A stretch of DNA of 64,000 nucleotides from Nakamurella endophytica (GCF_014646215.1 NZ_BMNA01000016.1:1-64000); one strand, 5' to 3'; shown: positions 44,684-54,276, numbered from the stretch's first letter. Notes: a model not told the origin generated them from the letters alone. Made by a program: numbers and translations.

Positions 44684-45577
44684 TCAGCGGCGACCGGCGC
44701 TGGGTCCCCACGCGGACAGCACCACGGTCTCCACGATGCCCACCACGGTGTAGAGGGCGATCGAGGCTCCGGTGACGACCACGACGATCGCCCACACCAG
44801 GTTGTACTGCACCTGCGCGTTGGCGCGGAAGATGGCCGCACCCAGACCCTTGGCACTGAACAGCCACTCGTACAGCATGGCCCCGATGACCGCTCCCGGC
44901 ACCGAGATCCGCAGCGCGGCGAACAGGTTGGGCAGCGCCGACGGGACGGCCACCATCCGCAGCGCTGTCCATCTGGAACCGCCGTTGACCCGGACCACGT
45001 CCAGCGACTGCTGCGACGCCGACCGCAGCCCCAGCGAGACGTTGACCAGCACGGGGAAGAACACGACGATGCCGCCGATGGCGGCCGCGCCGGCAATCCC
45101 GCGCCCGAACACCAGGCCGATCAGCGGCGCCATGGCCACCAGCGGGACGGACCGCAGCAGCATGGCCAGCGGCAGGAATGCGAACTCCAGCGGCCGCACG
45201 AGCGTGAACAGCACGGCCACCAGCACGGCCAGCACCGTGCCGGACACGAACCCGATCGCCGCGTCGGACAGCGTGATGCCCAGGCCGGACAGCAGCGCCG
45301 ACCGGTTCTTCGCGGCGGCCGGCACGTCGAACAGGTACCGCCACACGTCGACCGGCCGCTTGCCGACGAACGAGTCGATGCGGAAGACCGAGAGGAAGGC
45401 GTACCAGAGCAGGACCAGCACGACGGCGGACACCACGAAGGTCAGCAGCGAGACGCCGACCCGGCGCAGCACATCGGCCGCCACCGAGCGCGACGGCCCG
45501 TCCGGCGCGGGGGTCGCCGTGGTCGGCACGGCGGGACGGTCGGTGCCGCGGCCGCCCGCGGGCGCGTCCACGGTCAC
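44684..45577 (-). CDS. NitT/TauT-type ABC permease 1 of the hydroxylase operon
   Basis: The 297-residue SsuC/TauC-like permease has six hydrophobic segments and the EAA loop around VVRVNGGSRWTALRMVAVPSALPNLFAALR in part. The N-terminus (about 1-30) is Pro/Thr-rich. GTG 45577 overlaps the stop of the second permease (GTGA). The heterodimeric pair imports an unknown small molecule, probably the substrate of the hydroxylase encoded downstream. Confidence 0.84.
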   Translation of the reverse strand: MTVDAPAGGRGTDRPAVPTTATPAPDGPSRSVAADVLRRVGVSLLTFVVSAVVLVLLWYAFLSVFRIDSFVGKRPVDVWRYLFDVPAAAKNRSALLSGLGITLSDAAIGFVSGTVLAVLVAVLFTLVRPLEFAFLPLAMLLRSVPLVAMAPLIGLVFGRGIAGAAAIGGIVVFFPVLVNVSLGLRSASQQSLDVVRVNGGSRWTALRMVAVPSALPNLFAALRISVPGAVIGAMLYEWLFSAKGLGAAIFRANAQVQYNLVWAIVVVVTGASIALYTVVGIVETVVLSAWGPSAGRR

Positions 45578-46422
45578 GGCCGTCCCCTGCCCGGGTCGTC
45601 GGCACCGGTCGACCACGGCGCCACCAGCCGCGCCAGTAGCCCGACGAGCGCGTACCCGGCGCCGGCGACCGCTCCGGAGATCAATGCCAGCGCCCAGATC
45701 TGCGCCACCCGGAGGTTGGTCTGTGCCGCCGTGATGACGACGCCCATCCCGGAGTCGACGCCGCCGAAGTACTCGCCCAGGACCGCACCGAGGAAGGCGG
45801 CGGGGGCGGCGATCTTGAGTCCGGCCAGGATGTTCGGCAGCGCCGCGACCAACTGCACCTTGCGCAGCTGCGCCCACCGGCCGCCGCCGTACGCCCGCAC
45901 CAGGTCGAGCGCAGCGCGGTCCGCGGCCCGCCAGCCGAGCAGGCAGGCCACCACCGTGGTGAAGAAGACGCTGATCGCGGCCAGGAACACCGAGGTGGCC
46001 CGGGAGCCGGCGTCCGAGACGATCAGCACGATGGGCCCGATGGCGGTCAGCGGGATGCAGTAGGACAGCACCGCCACCTGGGTGGCCAGCCCCTCCAGCA
46101 CCGGCACCAGCAGCGCCACCGTGGCCACCGCGACGGCGGCCAGGTTGCCCCACAGGAAGCCCTGCACCGCGGACCAGGTGGTGACGCCGACGTTCGGGCC
46201 GTACAGCGCCCAGCCGTCGGTCCACAGCTGGCGCACCACGGCGATCGGCGTCGGCACGGCCCCGCTGCGGGCGAAGACCGTCACCGACAGCAGCCACCAG
46301 ACCAGCAGCACCGCCACCGCGCCGGCTGCGGCGCCGACCCACCGGGGGAGGTCCGCGACGGAGCGCCGTGTCGCCGGGACACCGGCCGGCGCGGTGGCGA
46401 CCAGCGTGCTGTCGACCACCAC
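45574..46422 (-). CDS. NitT/TauT-type ABC permease 2 of the hydroxylase operon
   Basis: The 282-residue permease of the same family has the EAA loop around LVRAYGGGRWAQLRKVQLVAALPNILAGLK in part. It starts with GTG 46422 just after the ATPase stop; GTG 46419 is an equal choice. The two permeases are distinct in sequence, so they form a heterodimer like the ThiX/riboflavin-type or pyrimidine importers. Confidence 0.84.
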   Translation of the reverse strand: MVVDSTLVATAPAGVPATRRSVADLPRWVGAAAGAVAVLLVWWLLSVTVFARSGAVPTPIAVVRQLWTDGWALYGPNVGVTTWSAVQGFLWGNLAAVAVATVALLVPVLEGLATQVAVLSYCIPLTAIGPIVLIVSDAGSRATSVFLAAISVFFTTVVACLLGWRAADRAALDLVRAYGGGRWAQLRKVQLVAALPNILAGLKIAAPAAFLGAVLGEYFGGVDSGMGVVITAAQTNLRVAQIWALALISGAVAGAGYALVGLLARLVAPWSTGADDPGRGRP

Positions 46423-46423
46423 C

Positions 46424-47314
46424 TCAGTCCCCCACCGGGTCCGGCCCGACCGTGCCCTGCGCACCGAACAGGAGCTCCGAGAGCTGGTCGGTGTACGCGT
46501 GGAACTCGGTGCTGCGCATCAGGTCCGGGGTGCGCGGTCGGGGCAGGTCGATGGGGACCACGGCGCTGACCCGGCCCGGCCGGGGGCTCATCACGGCCAC
46601 CACGTCGGACAGGAACACGGCCTCCGAGATGCCGTGCGTCACCATCAGCGTGGTGGCCGGCTGCGCGGTCCAGATGCGCAGCAGCTCGAGGTTCAGCCGC
46701 TGCCGGGTCATGTCGTCGAGGGCCCCGAACGGCTCGTCGAGCAGCATGACCGTCGGCCGGACCACCAGGCACCGGGCGATCGAGACCCGTTGCCGCATCC
46801 CGCCGGACAGCTGCGCCGGTTTGGCGTTCTCGAAGCCGGTGAGGCCGACCAGCTCGATCAGCTCCCGGATCCGGCCGGGTTCCGGCGTGATCCCGGCGAC
46901 CTCGAGCGGCAGCCGGATGTTCGCGGCGACGCTGCGCCACGGCAGCAGCGCCGAGTCCTGGAACGCGATCCCGAGCTGGTGGTTCCGCTGGATGTCCGCC
47001 GTCGACCGGCCGTTCACCAGCACCCGCCCGGTCGTGGGTGTCTCGAGCCCGGCCAGGATCCGCAGGATCGTCGACTTCCCGCAGCCCGACGGGCCGATCA
47101 GCGACAGGAACGAGTCCTTGGTGGTGCCCAGGTCCGTCGCCTGCAGGGCCTGGACCGACCGGCGGCCCAGCGTGAACCGCTTGCTCAGCTCCTGGATGTC
47201 CAGCCCGGTCGCCAGCGCCGGTTCCTGCGCCGGCCGGCTGGTCGCCCGTGCCCGCGCTTCGCCGACGCCCGATCCCAGCACGCCGGGGATGCTGCCGGTC
47301 GGTGCCGTGGTCAT
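46424..47314 (-). CDS. NitT/TauT-type ABC ATPase of the hydroxylase operon
   Basis: The 296-residue SsuB/TauB-like ATPase has Walker [10 protein letters not shown], the signature LSGGMRQR, Walker [13 protein letters not shown] and the H-loop in [13 protein letters not shown]. The DRP-type C-terminus ([14 protein letters not shown]) is typical of sulfonate/nitrate/pyrimidine importers. ATG 47314 is the likely start; the next gene follows within 2 bases. Confidence 0.86.
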   Translation of the reverse strand: MTTAPTGSIPGVLGSGVGEARARATSRPAQEPALATGLDIQELSKRFTLGRRSVQALQATDLGTTKDSFLSLIGPSGCGKSTILRILAGLETPTTGRVLVNGRSTADIQRNHQLGIAFQDSALLPWRSVAANIRLPLEVAGITPEPGRIRELIELVGLTGFENAKPAQLSGGMRQRVSIARCLVVRPTVMLLDEPFGALDDMTRQRLNLELLRIWTAQPATTLMVTHGISEAVFLSDVVAVMSPRPGRVSAVVPIDLPRPRTPDLMRSTEFHAYTDQLSELLFGAQGTVGPDPVGD

Positions 47315-47351
47315 CGCCGTGTCCCGGGCCGGGAGGGGGGCCCCGCGGGCG

Positions 47352-48554
47352 TCACGCCGACCTCAGGTCCGGGTTCTCCCGGTAGACCTCGTCGAGCAGC
47401 GACAGGTCGTACAGCTGGGCCGCGGTGATGGTCACGCCGATCGCCGCGAGCGCCTTGATCCCGCCGTCGACGAGCTCCTGGGTCATGGTGAACAGGCCGT
47501 TCTTGCGGGTGTCGGCCGAGACGATGAGATCGTTCTGCTTCGTCGCCTCTTCCGTCTGCTCCTTGAGGTCGAGCTTCTGATCCTTGCCGTAGGTGTTCAC
47601 GGCCAGCGCCGCCGATGCCGCGGGATCCGCGACAGCGTCGGTCCAGCCGCGGATCTCGGCCTTCAGGAATGCCTTGAGCAGGTCCCGCTGGGTGTCGATG
47701 GTCTCCTGCAGCACGGTGAACGTCTCCGCGGTCAGCGGCAGCCCGTTGTCGGCGAAGGCGATGGTCACCGGCGTGAAGCCCCGGCTGGCCAGCAGGATCG
47801 GCTCGTTGGTCAGGTATGCCATGAACCCGTCGACGTCGCCGGTGGTCACCACCATCGGGTCGTACTGCACCGGCACCACGGTCAGGTCCGACGTCGACAT
47901 CCCGTTGGCCTTGAGCAGACCCTCGAAGATGGTCTCGTTGCCGCCGGTCTGGACGCCGATCTTCTTGCCCTTCATGTCGGCCACCGAGGTCATCGGCGTC
48001 TTCTCCTTGATGGAGACGATGCAGAAGGGGTTCTTCTGGTAGGTGCTGCCGATGATCTTGAGCGGCGCCGACTCGTTGACGATCGCCGGCGCGGTGACGG
48101 CCGGTGAGGACAGGCCCACCAGCGCCTTCTTCGACAGCACCAGCGCCTCGGCGGAGGTCCCGGCGGCACCGCCGGCCAGGAGGTCGACCTTGGTGAAGCC
48201 GGCCTCGGTGTAGTAGCCCTTGGAGTCGGCGAAGAACTCGCCGGCGAACTCGATGTTCTTGATCCAGGACAGCTGCACCGCGATCGTGCCGTACGTCCCG
48301 GGGGCGACGGACGCCGCCGATCCCGCCGCCGACGAGCCGGCCGCGGACGAACCCGTGGCCGCGGAGGTCGCCGCGGAGGACGCCGACGAGGTGCTCGTCG
48401 CTGCGGACGAGGAGCCCGCGGATCCGCTGTCGGAGCCGCAGGCGGCCAGCAGCCCGGCTCCGCCCAGGGCCGCGGCGGACAGCCCGGCCGCGCGGAGGAA
48501 GGTCCGCCGGCTGTAGGCCTCGCGGGCCGACGGTCGGATCAGGGGATGCGGCAT
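47352..48554 (-). CDS. NitT/TauT-type substrate-binding lipoprotein (ThiY/SsuA-like)
   Basis: The 400-residue protein has a Tat motif (SRRTFL, 15-20), lipobox Cys39 (LLAAC) and a Ser/Ala/Thr linker (about 40-85). An NMT1/ThiY-type binding domain follows: [23 protein letters not shown] in part, then [23 protein letters not shown] in part. ThiY-like relatives bind pyrimidines or other N-heterocycles, which would suit a molybdenum hydroxylase partner. First in the operon, it is followed within 40 bases by the ATPase. Confidence 0.84.
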   Translation of the reverse strand: MPHPLIRPSAREAYSRRTFLRAAGLSAAALGGAGLLAACGSDSGSAGSSSAATSTSSASSAATSAATGSSAAGSSAAGSAASVAPGTYGTIAVQLSWIKNIEFAGEFFADSKGYYTEAGFTKVDLLAGGAAGTSAEALVLSKKALVGLSSPAVTAPAIVNESAPLKIIGSTYQKNPFCIVSIKEKTPMTSVADMKGKKIGVQTGGNETIFEGLLKANGMSTSDLTVVPVQYDPMVVTTGDVDGFMAYLTNEPILLASRGFTPVTIAFADNGLPLTAETFTVLQETIDTQRDLLKAFLKAEIRGWTDAVADPAASAALAVNTYGKDQKLDLKEQTEEATKQNDLIVSADTRKNGLFTMTQELVDGGIKALAAIGVTITAAQLYDLSLLDEVYRENPDLRSA

Positions 48555-48749
48555 GGGTGGGCTCCGAACTCGGGTGCGCCGCCGGTGCGGCGGTACAGGG
48601 CGGGCGGGACGGGCGATGCCGACCGACGGTCGCTGCACTGGCGTCCGTCGAATCGCCGCGGGTCGGCGGCGAGGCACCACGCCACTGCACCGTCCCGGCG
48701 ACGTACGAACTGTAGGCAGCCGTCCGAGCGCCCAGATGAAACGTCGGTT

Positions 48750-48759
48750 ACAGGCCTGT
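48750..48759. promoter_or_regulatory. Perfect palindrome ACAGGCCTGT upstream of the hydroxylase operon
   Basis: It lies in the 287-base gap between the FGE gene and the binding-protein gene, about 195 bases before ATG 48554. It could be an operator for the transport/hydroxylase operon. No dedicated regulator gene adjoins it. Nothing else is recognised in the gap. Confidence 0.3.
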
Positions 48760-48841
48760 TGCGCCTGCGACGACCTCCGCGGGTCCGTGTCCGCAGCCGG
48801 TCGGACCCGACCGGATTGGTCCGTGGGACTGGCAGCGACCG

Positions 48842-49864
48842 TCAGCCGCCCGTCGTCCGTCGCGCCACGGTCCGGAAGCCGGTATGCGCCGCGGAGGAGT
48901 CCGGGCTGTTCGCCGACCGGGCCGCCGTCCGGTAGCGGTTGCACCAGGAGTCATGGCACAGGAACGAGCCGCCACGGATCACGCGGGTGGCCCCCGTGTC
49001 CGGGCCCTGTGGGTCCTGCGCCGGCGAGGCCCGGTAGTAGTCGGCGGCGAACCGGTCGGCACACCACTCCCAGACGTTGCCGACCGTCTGCCAGAGACCG
49101 TACCCATTGGGTCGGAAGCTGCGGACCGGCGCCGTCGCGATCCAGCCGTCCTGCGCGGTGTTGATGGTCGGGAACTCGCCCTGCCAGATGTTGCACAGCC
49201 ACGAGCCGTCGGCGGCGAGGAGGTCGTCGCCCCATGGGTACCTGGCGCCGGCGAGGCCCCCGCGCGCGGCGTACTCCCACTCCGCCTCGGTCGGCAGCCG
49301 GCGACCCGCCCAGTCGCAGTACGCCACGGCGTCGTACCAACTGACGTGCACCACCGGGTGGTCGTCCAACCCGTGGAGATCGCTGCGACGGCCGGCCGGA
49401 TGCCGCCAGTCCGCACCGCGGACCGCCAGCCACCAGGGTGTGGCCGGGACCTGGCCGAGGACGTCCTCGCGGTCGGCGTCCAGGACCGGCTCGGGGACGG
49501 CCGAGAAGCCGTCGCGCTCGGCGATGGTCCGATGTCCCGTCGCCGCCACGAAGCGTGCCCAGTCCTGGTTGGTCACCGTTGTGGCGTCGACGTCGAACGC
49601 CCCGACACCGACCTCGTGCAGGGCGTCCTCGCCGTCGGCGGCCCACCCGTCGCCATACTGGTCGCCCATGACGAAGCGACCGGCCGGCACACGCACCTGC
49701 TGCACCAGGTGCAGTTCGACGCCTGGCTCCGCGGCGGCGCACCCGGCGGCCCCCTGCCGGTCGGTCAGCAGCGGCAGGTCGGCCGGTCCGGTGGCCGCCC
49801 GCGCCGGCGCGCAGCACGAAGACGCCGCCGCCGGCTCCGGGCTCCCGGTCATGGGCGTGACCAT
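48842..49864 (-). CDS. Formylglycine-generating enzyme (sulfatase-activating)
   Basis: The 340-residue FGE-sulfatase domain protein carries the copper-binding cysteine pair C303 and C308 in GGSFLCHDSWCNRYR, which marks a genuine formylglycine-generating enzyme as opposed to other family members. RLPTEAEWEYAARGG and NVWEWCADRF are the other family signatures. It converts the CxPxR cysteine of sulfatases to formylglycine. A suitable client lies at 54299-55738. It has no signal peptide and acts in the cytoplasm before export or use. It follows the aldolase gene by 67 bases. Confidence 0.92.
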   Translation of the reverse strand: MVTPMTGSPEPAAASSCCAPARAATGPADLPLLTDRQGAAGCAAAEPGVELHLVQQVRVPAGRFVMGDQYGDGWAADGEDALHEVGVGAFDVDATTVTNQDWARFVAATGHRTIAERDGFSAVPEPVLDADREDVLGQVPATPWWLAVRGADWRHPAGRRSDLHGLDDHPVVHVSWYDAVAYCDWAGRRLPTEAEWEYAARGGLAGARYPWGDDLLAADGSWLCNIWQGEFPTINTAQDGWIATAPVRSFRPNGYGLWQTVGNVWEWCADRFAADYYRASPAQDPQGPDTGATRVIRGGSFLCHDSWCNRYRTAARSANSPDSSAAHTGFRTVARRTTGG

Positions 49865-49931
49865 AGTGACGTCCCGGTGGCGGCCGGGACGGCGCCGCAG
49901 CCGGCAAACGCCCTCCCCGGCCGCGGGGCCG

Positions 49932-50930
49932 TCAGCCCTGCGGGTGCCAACCGGCGAACCAACCGTCGGGCATGGCCGTCAGGACGTCGGCGAGCGGGCG
50001 GGCCGGCGAATACGGACGGCCGTAGCTGCGCGCGACCTTGTTCAGCTCGTCCAGCCGGCCGCGTGCCGCCTGGATCCCGGCGGCCCGCTCCGCCGGGTCG
50101 TGGTGCGAGACGGCGTCCCGCCAGATCGACCGCCCGGCCAGATACCCTGATGCACCGGCCCGGCTTGAAATCTCGACCTGGGTCTTGAAGTCCTCGTAGC
50201 CCACCCCGGCCGACAGGATCACCCACGGCAGGTCGATGCCCTCGTGCAGCCGCTGGCAGGCCGCCAGCGCGGCGTCCTGGCCGGCCGATGTCTCGACGTA
50301 GCCGGGGAATTCCACCTTCAGCATGTCGATACCGGCGGCGGCGGCGTGGAACGCCGACGTCAGGATTCCCTCCACCCGGTCCTGGCGCCACTGCTCGCTG
50401 GTCGGGTCCTCGCCGTCGACCGGGTACCAGATCGGCTCCACCACCAGCGGCAGGCTCAGTCGGGCACACTGCTCGACCAGACTGCGCAGCACGAACCGCT
50501 GGTGCTCGGCCGTGTCCGGGTCCAGGTCAGGACGGTAGAACCACAGCAGCTTGGCCATGTCGGCGCCGATCAGCTTGATCTGGTCGAGGCTCCAACCCGT
50601 GCGGTGCCGCGTGCGCCGGGGCGCCGCCGGCAGCTTGTAGTCCTCGTCCTCGATCGAGAACATCAGCCCGGTGCGGGCCGGCAGGGCGCCGGTGGCGAGG
50701 ACCTGTGCGCCGTAGCGAGCGTCGAGCAGGAACGCGGACACACTCGGCGACAGCTCCCTCACCAGCTGGTCCTTGGCCGTGACGATGTCCTCGAAGCCGA
50801 CCGTGGAGGGGTCCGGCGCGAGCAGCTCGGCGAAGTCGGACAGGTGGTCGAGGGCGCAGATCTCGAAGAAGCCGGCGTCGCTGACGATGCCGGACAGTCC
50901 GCGGATCTTGCCGGGGTCGAGCGTGGGCAT
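49932..50930 (-). CDS. LacD/YihT-like class I aldolase
   Basis: The 332-residue (beta/alpha)8 protein resembles tagatose-1,6-bisphosphate aldolase (LacD) and 6-deoxy-6-sulfofructose-1-phosphate aldolase (YihT). SPSVSAFLLDARYG, MAKLLWFYRPD with K127, VVEPIWYP, DMLKVEFPGY with the probable Schiff-base K205, and PWVILSAGVGYEDF followed by RAGASGYLAGRSIW all match that group. A GAGGAG site precedes ATG 50930. With the kinase upstream it should split a ketose phosphate. Whether the substrate is tagatose, fructose or a sulfo-sugar phosphate cannot be read. Confidence 0.82.
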   Translation of the reverse strand: MPTLDPGKIRGLSGIVSDAGFFEICALDHLSDFAELLAPDPSTVGFEDIVTAKDQLVRELSPSVSAFLLDARYGAQVLATGALPARTGLMFSIEDEDYKLPAAPRRTRHRTGWSLDQIKLIGADMAKLLWFYRPDLDPDTAEHQRFVLRSLVEQCARLSLPLVVEPIWYPVDGEDPTSEQWRQDRVEGILTSAFHAAAAGIDMLKVEFPGYVETSAGQDAALAACQRLHEGIDLPWVILSAGVGYEDFKTQVEISSRAGASGYLAGRSIWRDAVSHHDPAERAAGIQAARGRLDELNKVARSYGRPYSPARPLADVLTAMPDGWFAGWHPQG

Positions 50931-51018
50931 GAGGTCTCCTCGGGGACGGTGGTGCTCGGACGGGTCGGAGGGGCGGACCCGGCAGGGTGCCCGGTCACGC
51001 AGGTGGTGTGGACGGGGT

Positions 51019-52278
51019 TCAGGGCAGGCTGTCCGCCAGCAGCAGCCCGGCGACGAAGGTGTCACCGAGCCCGACGGTGGCGGACGGGCGGTGCAGGTAC
51101 GGCGCGGGCACAGCGACGGCGCACCACTCGCGGTCGACGCGTCCGTCGGACGGACGGTCGTCCGCGTAGGTCGCCGCCGGCGGCGGTGCGAGCTCGGCGG
51201 TCGGCCGACCCGCCGCGGCCCGACCAGCGGCCAGCAGGCTGCCCGCCAACAGGGCCAGGACGGGCGGCTGCGCGCCGGCGCGGTGCACGGCCAGCACCCA
51301 GTCGTCGGCGTGCACGACGACCCGGTCGACGCCGGCCCGGACGGCCACGTCGCGCGCTCGGGGGGCGACCGCGCCGGAGCCGGCCAACGCGGTCAGCTCC
51401 GACAGACTCAGTCCCAGGGAGGTGCCGAGCCGGAGGTCGACCGCGGCTGCCAGGTGCGCCGGGGATCGGTACTCGGCCAGCTCGTGGTGCACCACGGCGA
51501 GGCCGCTGCCGCGCCACCTGCGATCCAGCTCGCTCAGGTACCGCACCGCAGCCGCGTCGTGCTCGGCGATACCGTTCAGACCGGAGAGCAGGCCGGCGCG
51601 GACGCCGGAGACGGTGGGGCTCACGGCAGCGAAGGCATCGTCGCACTCCACCGGCTCGTTCCCGAACCGGACGATGATCCGGGTGGCTCGGCGGACGGAC
51701 ACCGGTCCGGCGCCGACCCCGGGCACGCACTCCAGGATCAGATGCGGGTCCTTCGTCGGCGTGCCGGCCGGGCGGACGTCGCCGGCCGGTACGACCTCAC
51801 GGCCGGAGCACAGGCCGACCCGGGTGTCGATCACCTCGAGCTGCTGCTCGCTGCGATCCTGCAGGGCCAGCACCGACGGTGCCCCGACGACAGCCAGCGC
51901 CCACGCCGCCTGCGGTCCCGTCCCGCCGACCTGCCGGCGGTCCGGGGCACCCAGCAGCGCGCGGAGCCGGTCGGCCGCACCCGGTCGACGCCCGACGAGC
52001 TCGCCTCCACGTCCTGCCACCACCCGGTCCAGGACCCGACCCACCAGCTCCGCGTCCGGGCCGCCGTCCGCCGCCGCAGCCGCCAGTCGGGCCAGGCGCT
52101 CGGCGTCGACCGTGAAGAGCTGGTCGACGCACGCGCTCTGACCGGTCAGCACCGGACCGGACAGCGTCGCCCCCCGGCCCACGATCTCGCCGACCGCCAG
52201 ATAGCGGTCGCGCCACGCGGTGTCGCCGGACGTCCGCAGCTCCGGGCTCCCCGGTAGGGGCGCCGCTGGACACGTCAC
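51019..52278 (-). CDS. ADP-dependent phosphofructokinase/glucokinase-like sugar kinase
   Basis: The 419-residue protein resembles the ADP-dependent PFK/glucokinase family (ribokinase fold). GGTGPQAAWALAVVGAP is the substrate-side motif, SGLNGIAE follows in the middle, and the C-terminal ATVGLGDTFVAGLLL has the catalytic base D406. The family is best known from archaea and is patchy in bacteria. It is encoded directly upstream of a LacD/YihT-like aldolase, so a ketohexose 6-phosphate or sulfo-ketose is a likely substrate. GTG 52278 has GGAG eight bases upstream. The nucleotide donor cannot be decided from sequence. Confidence 0.75.
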   Translation of the reverse strand: MTCPAAPLPGSPELRTSGDTAWRDRYLAVGEIVGRGATLSGPVLTGQSACVDQLFTVDAERLARLAAAAADGGPDAELVGRVLDRVVAGRGGELVGRRPGAADRLRALLGAPDRRQVGGTGPQAAWALAVVGAPSVLALQDRSEQQLEVIDTRVGLCSGREVVPAGDVRPAGTPTKDPHLILECVPGVGAGPVSVRRATRIIVRFGNEPVECDDAFAAVSPTVSGVRAGLLSGLNGIAEHDAAAVRYLSELDRRWRGSGLAVVHHELAEYRSPAHLAAAVDLRLGTSLGLSLSELTALAGSGAVAPRARDVAVRAGVDRVVVHADDWVLAVHRAGAQPPVLALLAGSLLAAGRAAAGRPTAELAPPPAATYADDRPSDGRVDREWCAVAVPAPYLHRPSATVGLGDTFVAGLLLADSLP

Positions 52279-52332
52279 GTCGAATGCTCCACTCCGTCTC
52301 GTCGTCGCCTGCGGGCCGGATCGGACCGCGGA

Positions 52333-52382
52333 CCTTGCCTTGTCGATGCGTGAGTCTGCGCTTCTCGGCGTTTCCTTGCGGT
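52333..52382. promoter_or_regulatory. CCTTGC repeats including TTCCTTGCGGT, candidate DeoR operator
   Basis: In the 221-base gap between the divergent kinase and DeoR genes, CCTTGC occurs at 52333-52338 and again inside TTCCTTGCGGT at 52372-52382, 41 bases apart. The 11-mer is repeated exactly upstream of the second operon (58749-58759). It is a likely binding site of the DeoR-type regulator. Confidence 0.45.
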
Positions 52383-52499
52383 ATCAGCGTAACCGTACGA
52401 CCCCGACCCGCACCGGTCAAGACGAGAGCCGCACAGTCCGGCACAGAACGGCGATCATCCGCTAGTCTGGGCCGGCCGCGGCGTCGAAGGGGGACGAGG

Positions 52500-53324
52500 A
52501 TGAGAGACGCGACCGACGCGGGCGTCCAGGACGTCGCGCTCCCGCGCCGCCGGCGCGCCCTGCTCACCGAATTCGTCAGCGCTCGGGGACAGGCGACGGT
52601 GACCGAACTGGCCGAGCAGTTCCACGTCTCCACCGACACGGTCCGGCGGGACCTGGACTGGTTGGCGACCGAGGGGCTGCTGGCCCGGACCTACGGCGGC
52701 GCCGTGGTTCTGAGCGGGCTGACCACCTCGGACACCGGGTTCTCCGATCGGGCCGAGCTGAACCAGGACGCCAAGCGGATGATCGCGCAGGCCGCCGTCG
52801 ACCTGATCGGCGACGGCGAGACCGTGCTGCTCAACGGGGGGACGACGACGCTCGCCGTCGCCCGCGCGATAGGCGGCCGACGGGACCTGACGGTCGTCAC
52901 CAACAACATCAAGGTGCCGGCCGAACTGCCGGCGGCCGCGGTCCGCGACGTCTACCTGCTCGGCGGCACCTGTCGGATGGAGTCGAGCGTGACCATCGGC
53001 CCGGTCGGCTTCCCCGGCATGGCCGGGATCAGTGCGGACGTCGCCGTCATCGGCGTCGGCGGTGTGTCGGCCCGGACGGGCCTGTCCACGACCAATCTGC
53101 CCGAGGCACAGATGATGGCGCAGATGCTCGAGTCCGCCCACCGCACGGTCGTGGTGGCGGACGCCACGAAGTTCAACCGCAACGCGTTCGCGCACATCGC
53201 GTCGCTGGAGGCGGTCGACACCCTGGTCACCGACGCTGCGCCGCCCGAGGAACTGACCGCCGCACTGGTTTCCGCCGACATCGACCTGGTCGTCGTCCCC
53301 GCTGCCGGACGACGAGAGCGCTGA
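52500..53324 (+). CDS. DeoR/GlpR family transcriptional regulator
   Basis: The 274-residue protein has a DeoR helix-turn-helix at about residues 18-70 (TVTELAEQFHVSTDTVRRDLDWL in part) and a sugar-phosphate-sensing DeoRC domain (GDGETVLLNGGTTTLAVARAI in part, VADATKFNRNAF near 215). Relatives sense phosphorylated sugars. It is divergent from the kinase-aldolase-FGE operon and convergent with the Gfo/Idh-sulfatase operon, and is the obvious controller of both. A GAAGGGGG region precedes ATG 52500. Confidence 0.88.
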   Translation: MRDATDAGVQDVALPRRRRALLTEFVSARGQATVTELAEQFHVSTDTVRRDLDWLATEGLLARTYGGAVVLSGLTTSDTGFSDRAELNQDAKRMIAQAAVDLIGDGETVLLNGGTTTLAVARAIGGRRDLTVVTNNIKVPAELPAAAVRDVYLLGGTCRMESSVTIGPVGFPGMAGISADVAVIGVGGVSARTGLSTTNLPEAQMMAQMLESAHRTVVVADATKFNRNAFAHIASLEAVDTLVTDAAPPEELTAALVSADIDLVVVPAAGRRER

Positions 53325-53370
53325 ACCGGTCACCGCTGCGGCCGATCGCCGGCAGTCACTCGGAGACCCG

Positions 53371-54276
53371 TCACACAGCCAACGCACGCTGCGCACGATC
53401 GATCCACTCGGACAATGCGGCGCCCCGCGCCACATCCGACGGCGGCCACGCATCCCCCGGCGCCTCACCGGCCCCGCGCACCACCCTCGCGAAGTCGGCG
53501 ACGAGCCGGTCGGCGGCACCGTCCTGCGGTGCCGCCGACAGGTCGAAGGACCGCAGGCCCTGCCTGTCCAGGGCGTCGAGGACGATGCGGTGGCGCGGCA
53601 CGCCGATCCGCGAGGACAGGGACAGGTCGCTGACCGTTCCGGAGCCGTGGCGCAGCAGCAGCGAGACCCACCGACCGCGGTCGCCCACCGCGGACAGCTC
53701 CTCGATCGGTCCGGCCGCAGACTCCGCGAGGTCCAGTAGGTGTGGTCCGAGGTCGAGCAGGACCCCGTTCTCGTCGCGCCAGTCCTGCTCGCCGGGCGGG
53801 CCGGACAGACCGGCACCCGAGACGAACAGCCCCCGCAGGCCGGTCGGCGGCACCGCCCGGCAGTGCCGCAGGTAGGGGCCGGCTGCCGCGGAGTACCGAT
53901 AGGTGAGCGCCATCATCGAGGGCACGCCCAGCTCCAGGACGGCGTCCCGCAGCCGGAGCGCCGAGACGGCGTCCACGGCCAGCGGTTTCTCCAGCAGCAG
54001 GGCACAGCCCGCGCGGCCGGCGGCGACGGCGAGCGCCGGTTGCGCGGCCGGCGGCACGGACAGGGCCACCGCCGCGCACCGGTCGAACAGCTCCTCCGCG
54101 GAGCCCGCCGCCGCCACCCCGAGTTCGGCGGCGGCGGCAGCGGTGGACGCCGCCGATCGGGACCAGACCCCGACCAGCACGGTGTCGGGTCCTGCGGCCA
54201 GGGCCGGGCCGGTCACCCGGCGCGCCCACCGTCCTGCCCCGACGAGCCCCACCGCCACCGGCGCCGCGTCCGTCAC
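53371..54276 (-). CDS. Gfo/Idh/MocA family oxidoreductase
   Basis: The 301-residue protein has a Rossmann GLVGAGRWARRV near the N-terminus and the family EKP motif in LLLEKPLAVD, followed by the second alpha/beta domain with LGPHLLDLAES. It should oxidise or reduce a sugar or sugar acid with NAD(P). GTG 54276 is chosen as it starts seven residues before the Rossmann strand; GTG 54294 is possible. It follows the sulfatase gene within about 22 bases in the same operon and may act on the desulfated sugar. Confidence 0.82.
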   Translation of the reverse strand: MTDAAPVAVGLVGAGRWARRVTGPALAAGPDTVLVGVWSRSAASTAAAAAELGVAAAGSAEELFDRCAAVALSVPPAAQPALAVAAGRAGCALLLEKPLAVDAVSALRLRDAVLELGVPSMMALTYRYSAAAGPYLRHCRAVPPTGLRGLFVSGAGLSGPPGEQDWRDENGVLLDLGPHLLDLAESAAGPIEELSAVGDRGRWVSLLLRHGSGTVSDLSLSSRIGVPRHRIVLDALDRQGLRSFDLSAAPQDGAADRLVADFARVVRGAGEAPGDAWPPSDVARGAALSEWIDRAQRALAV

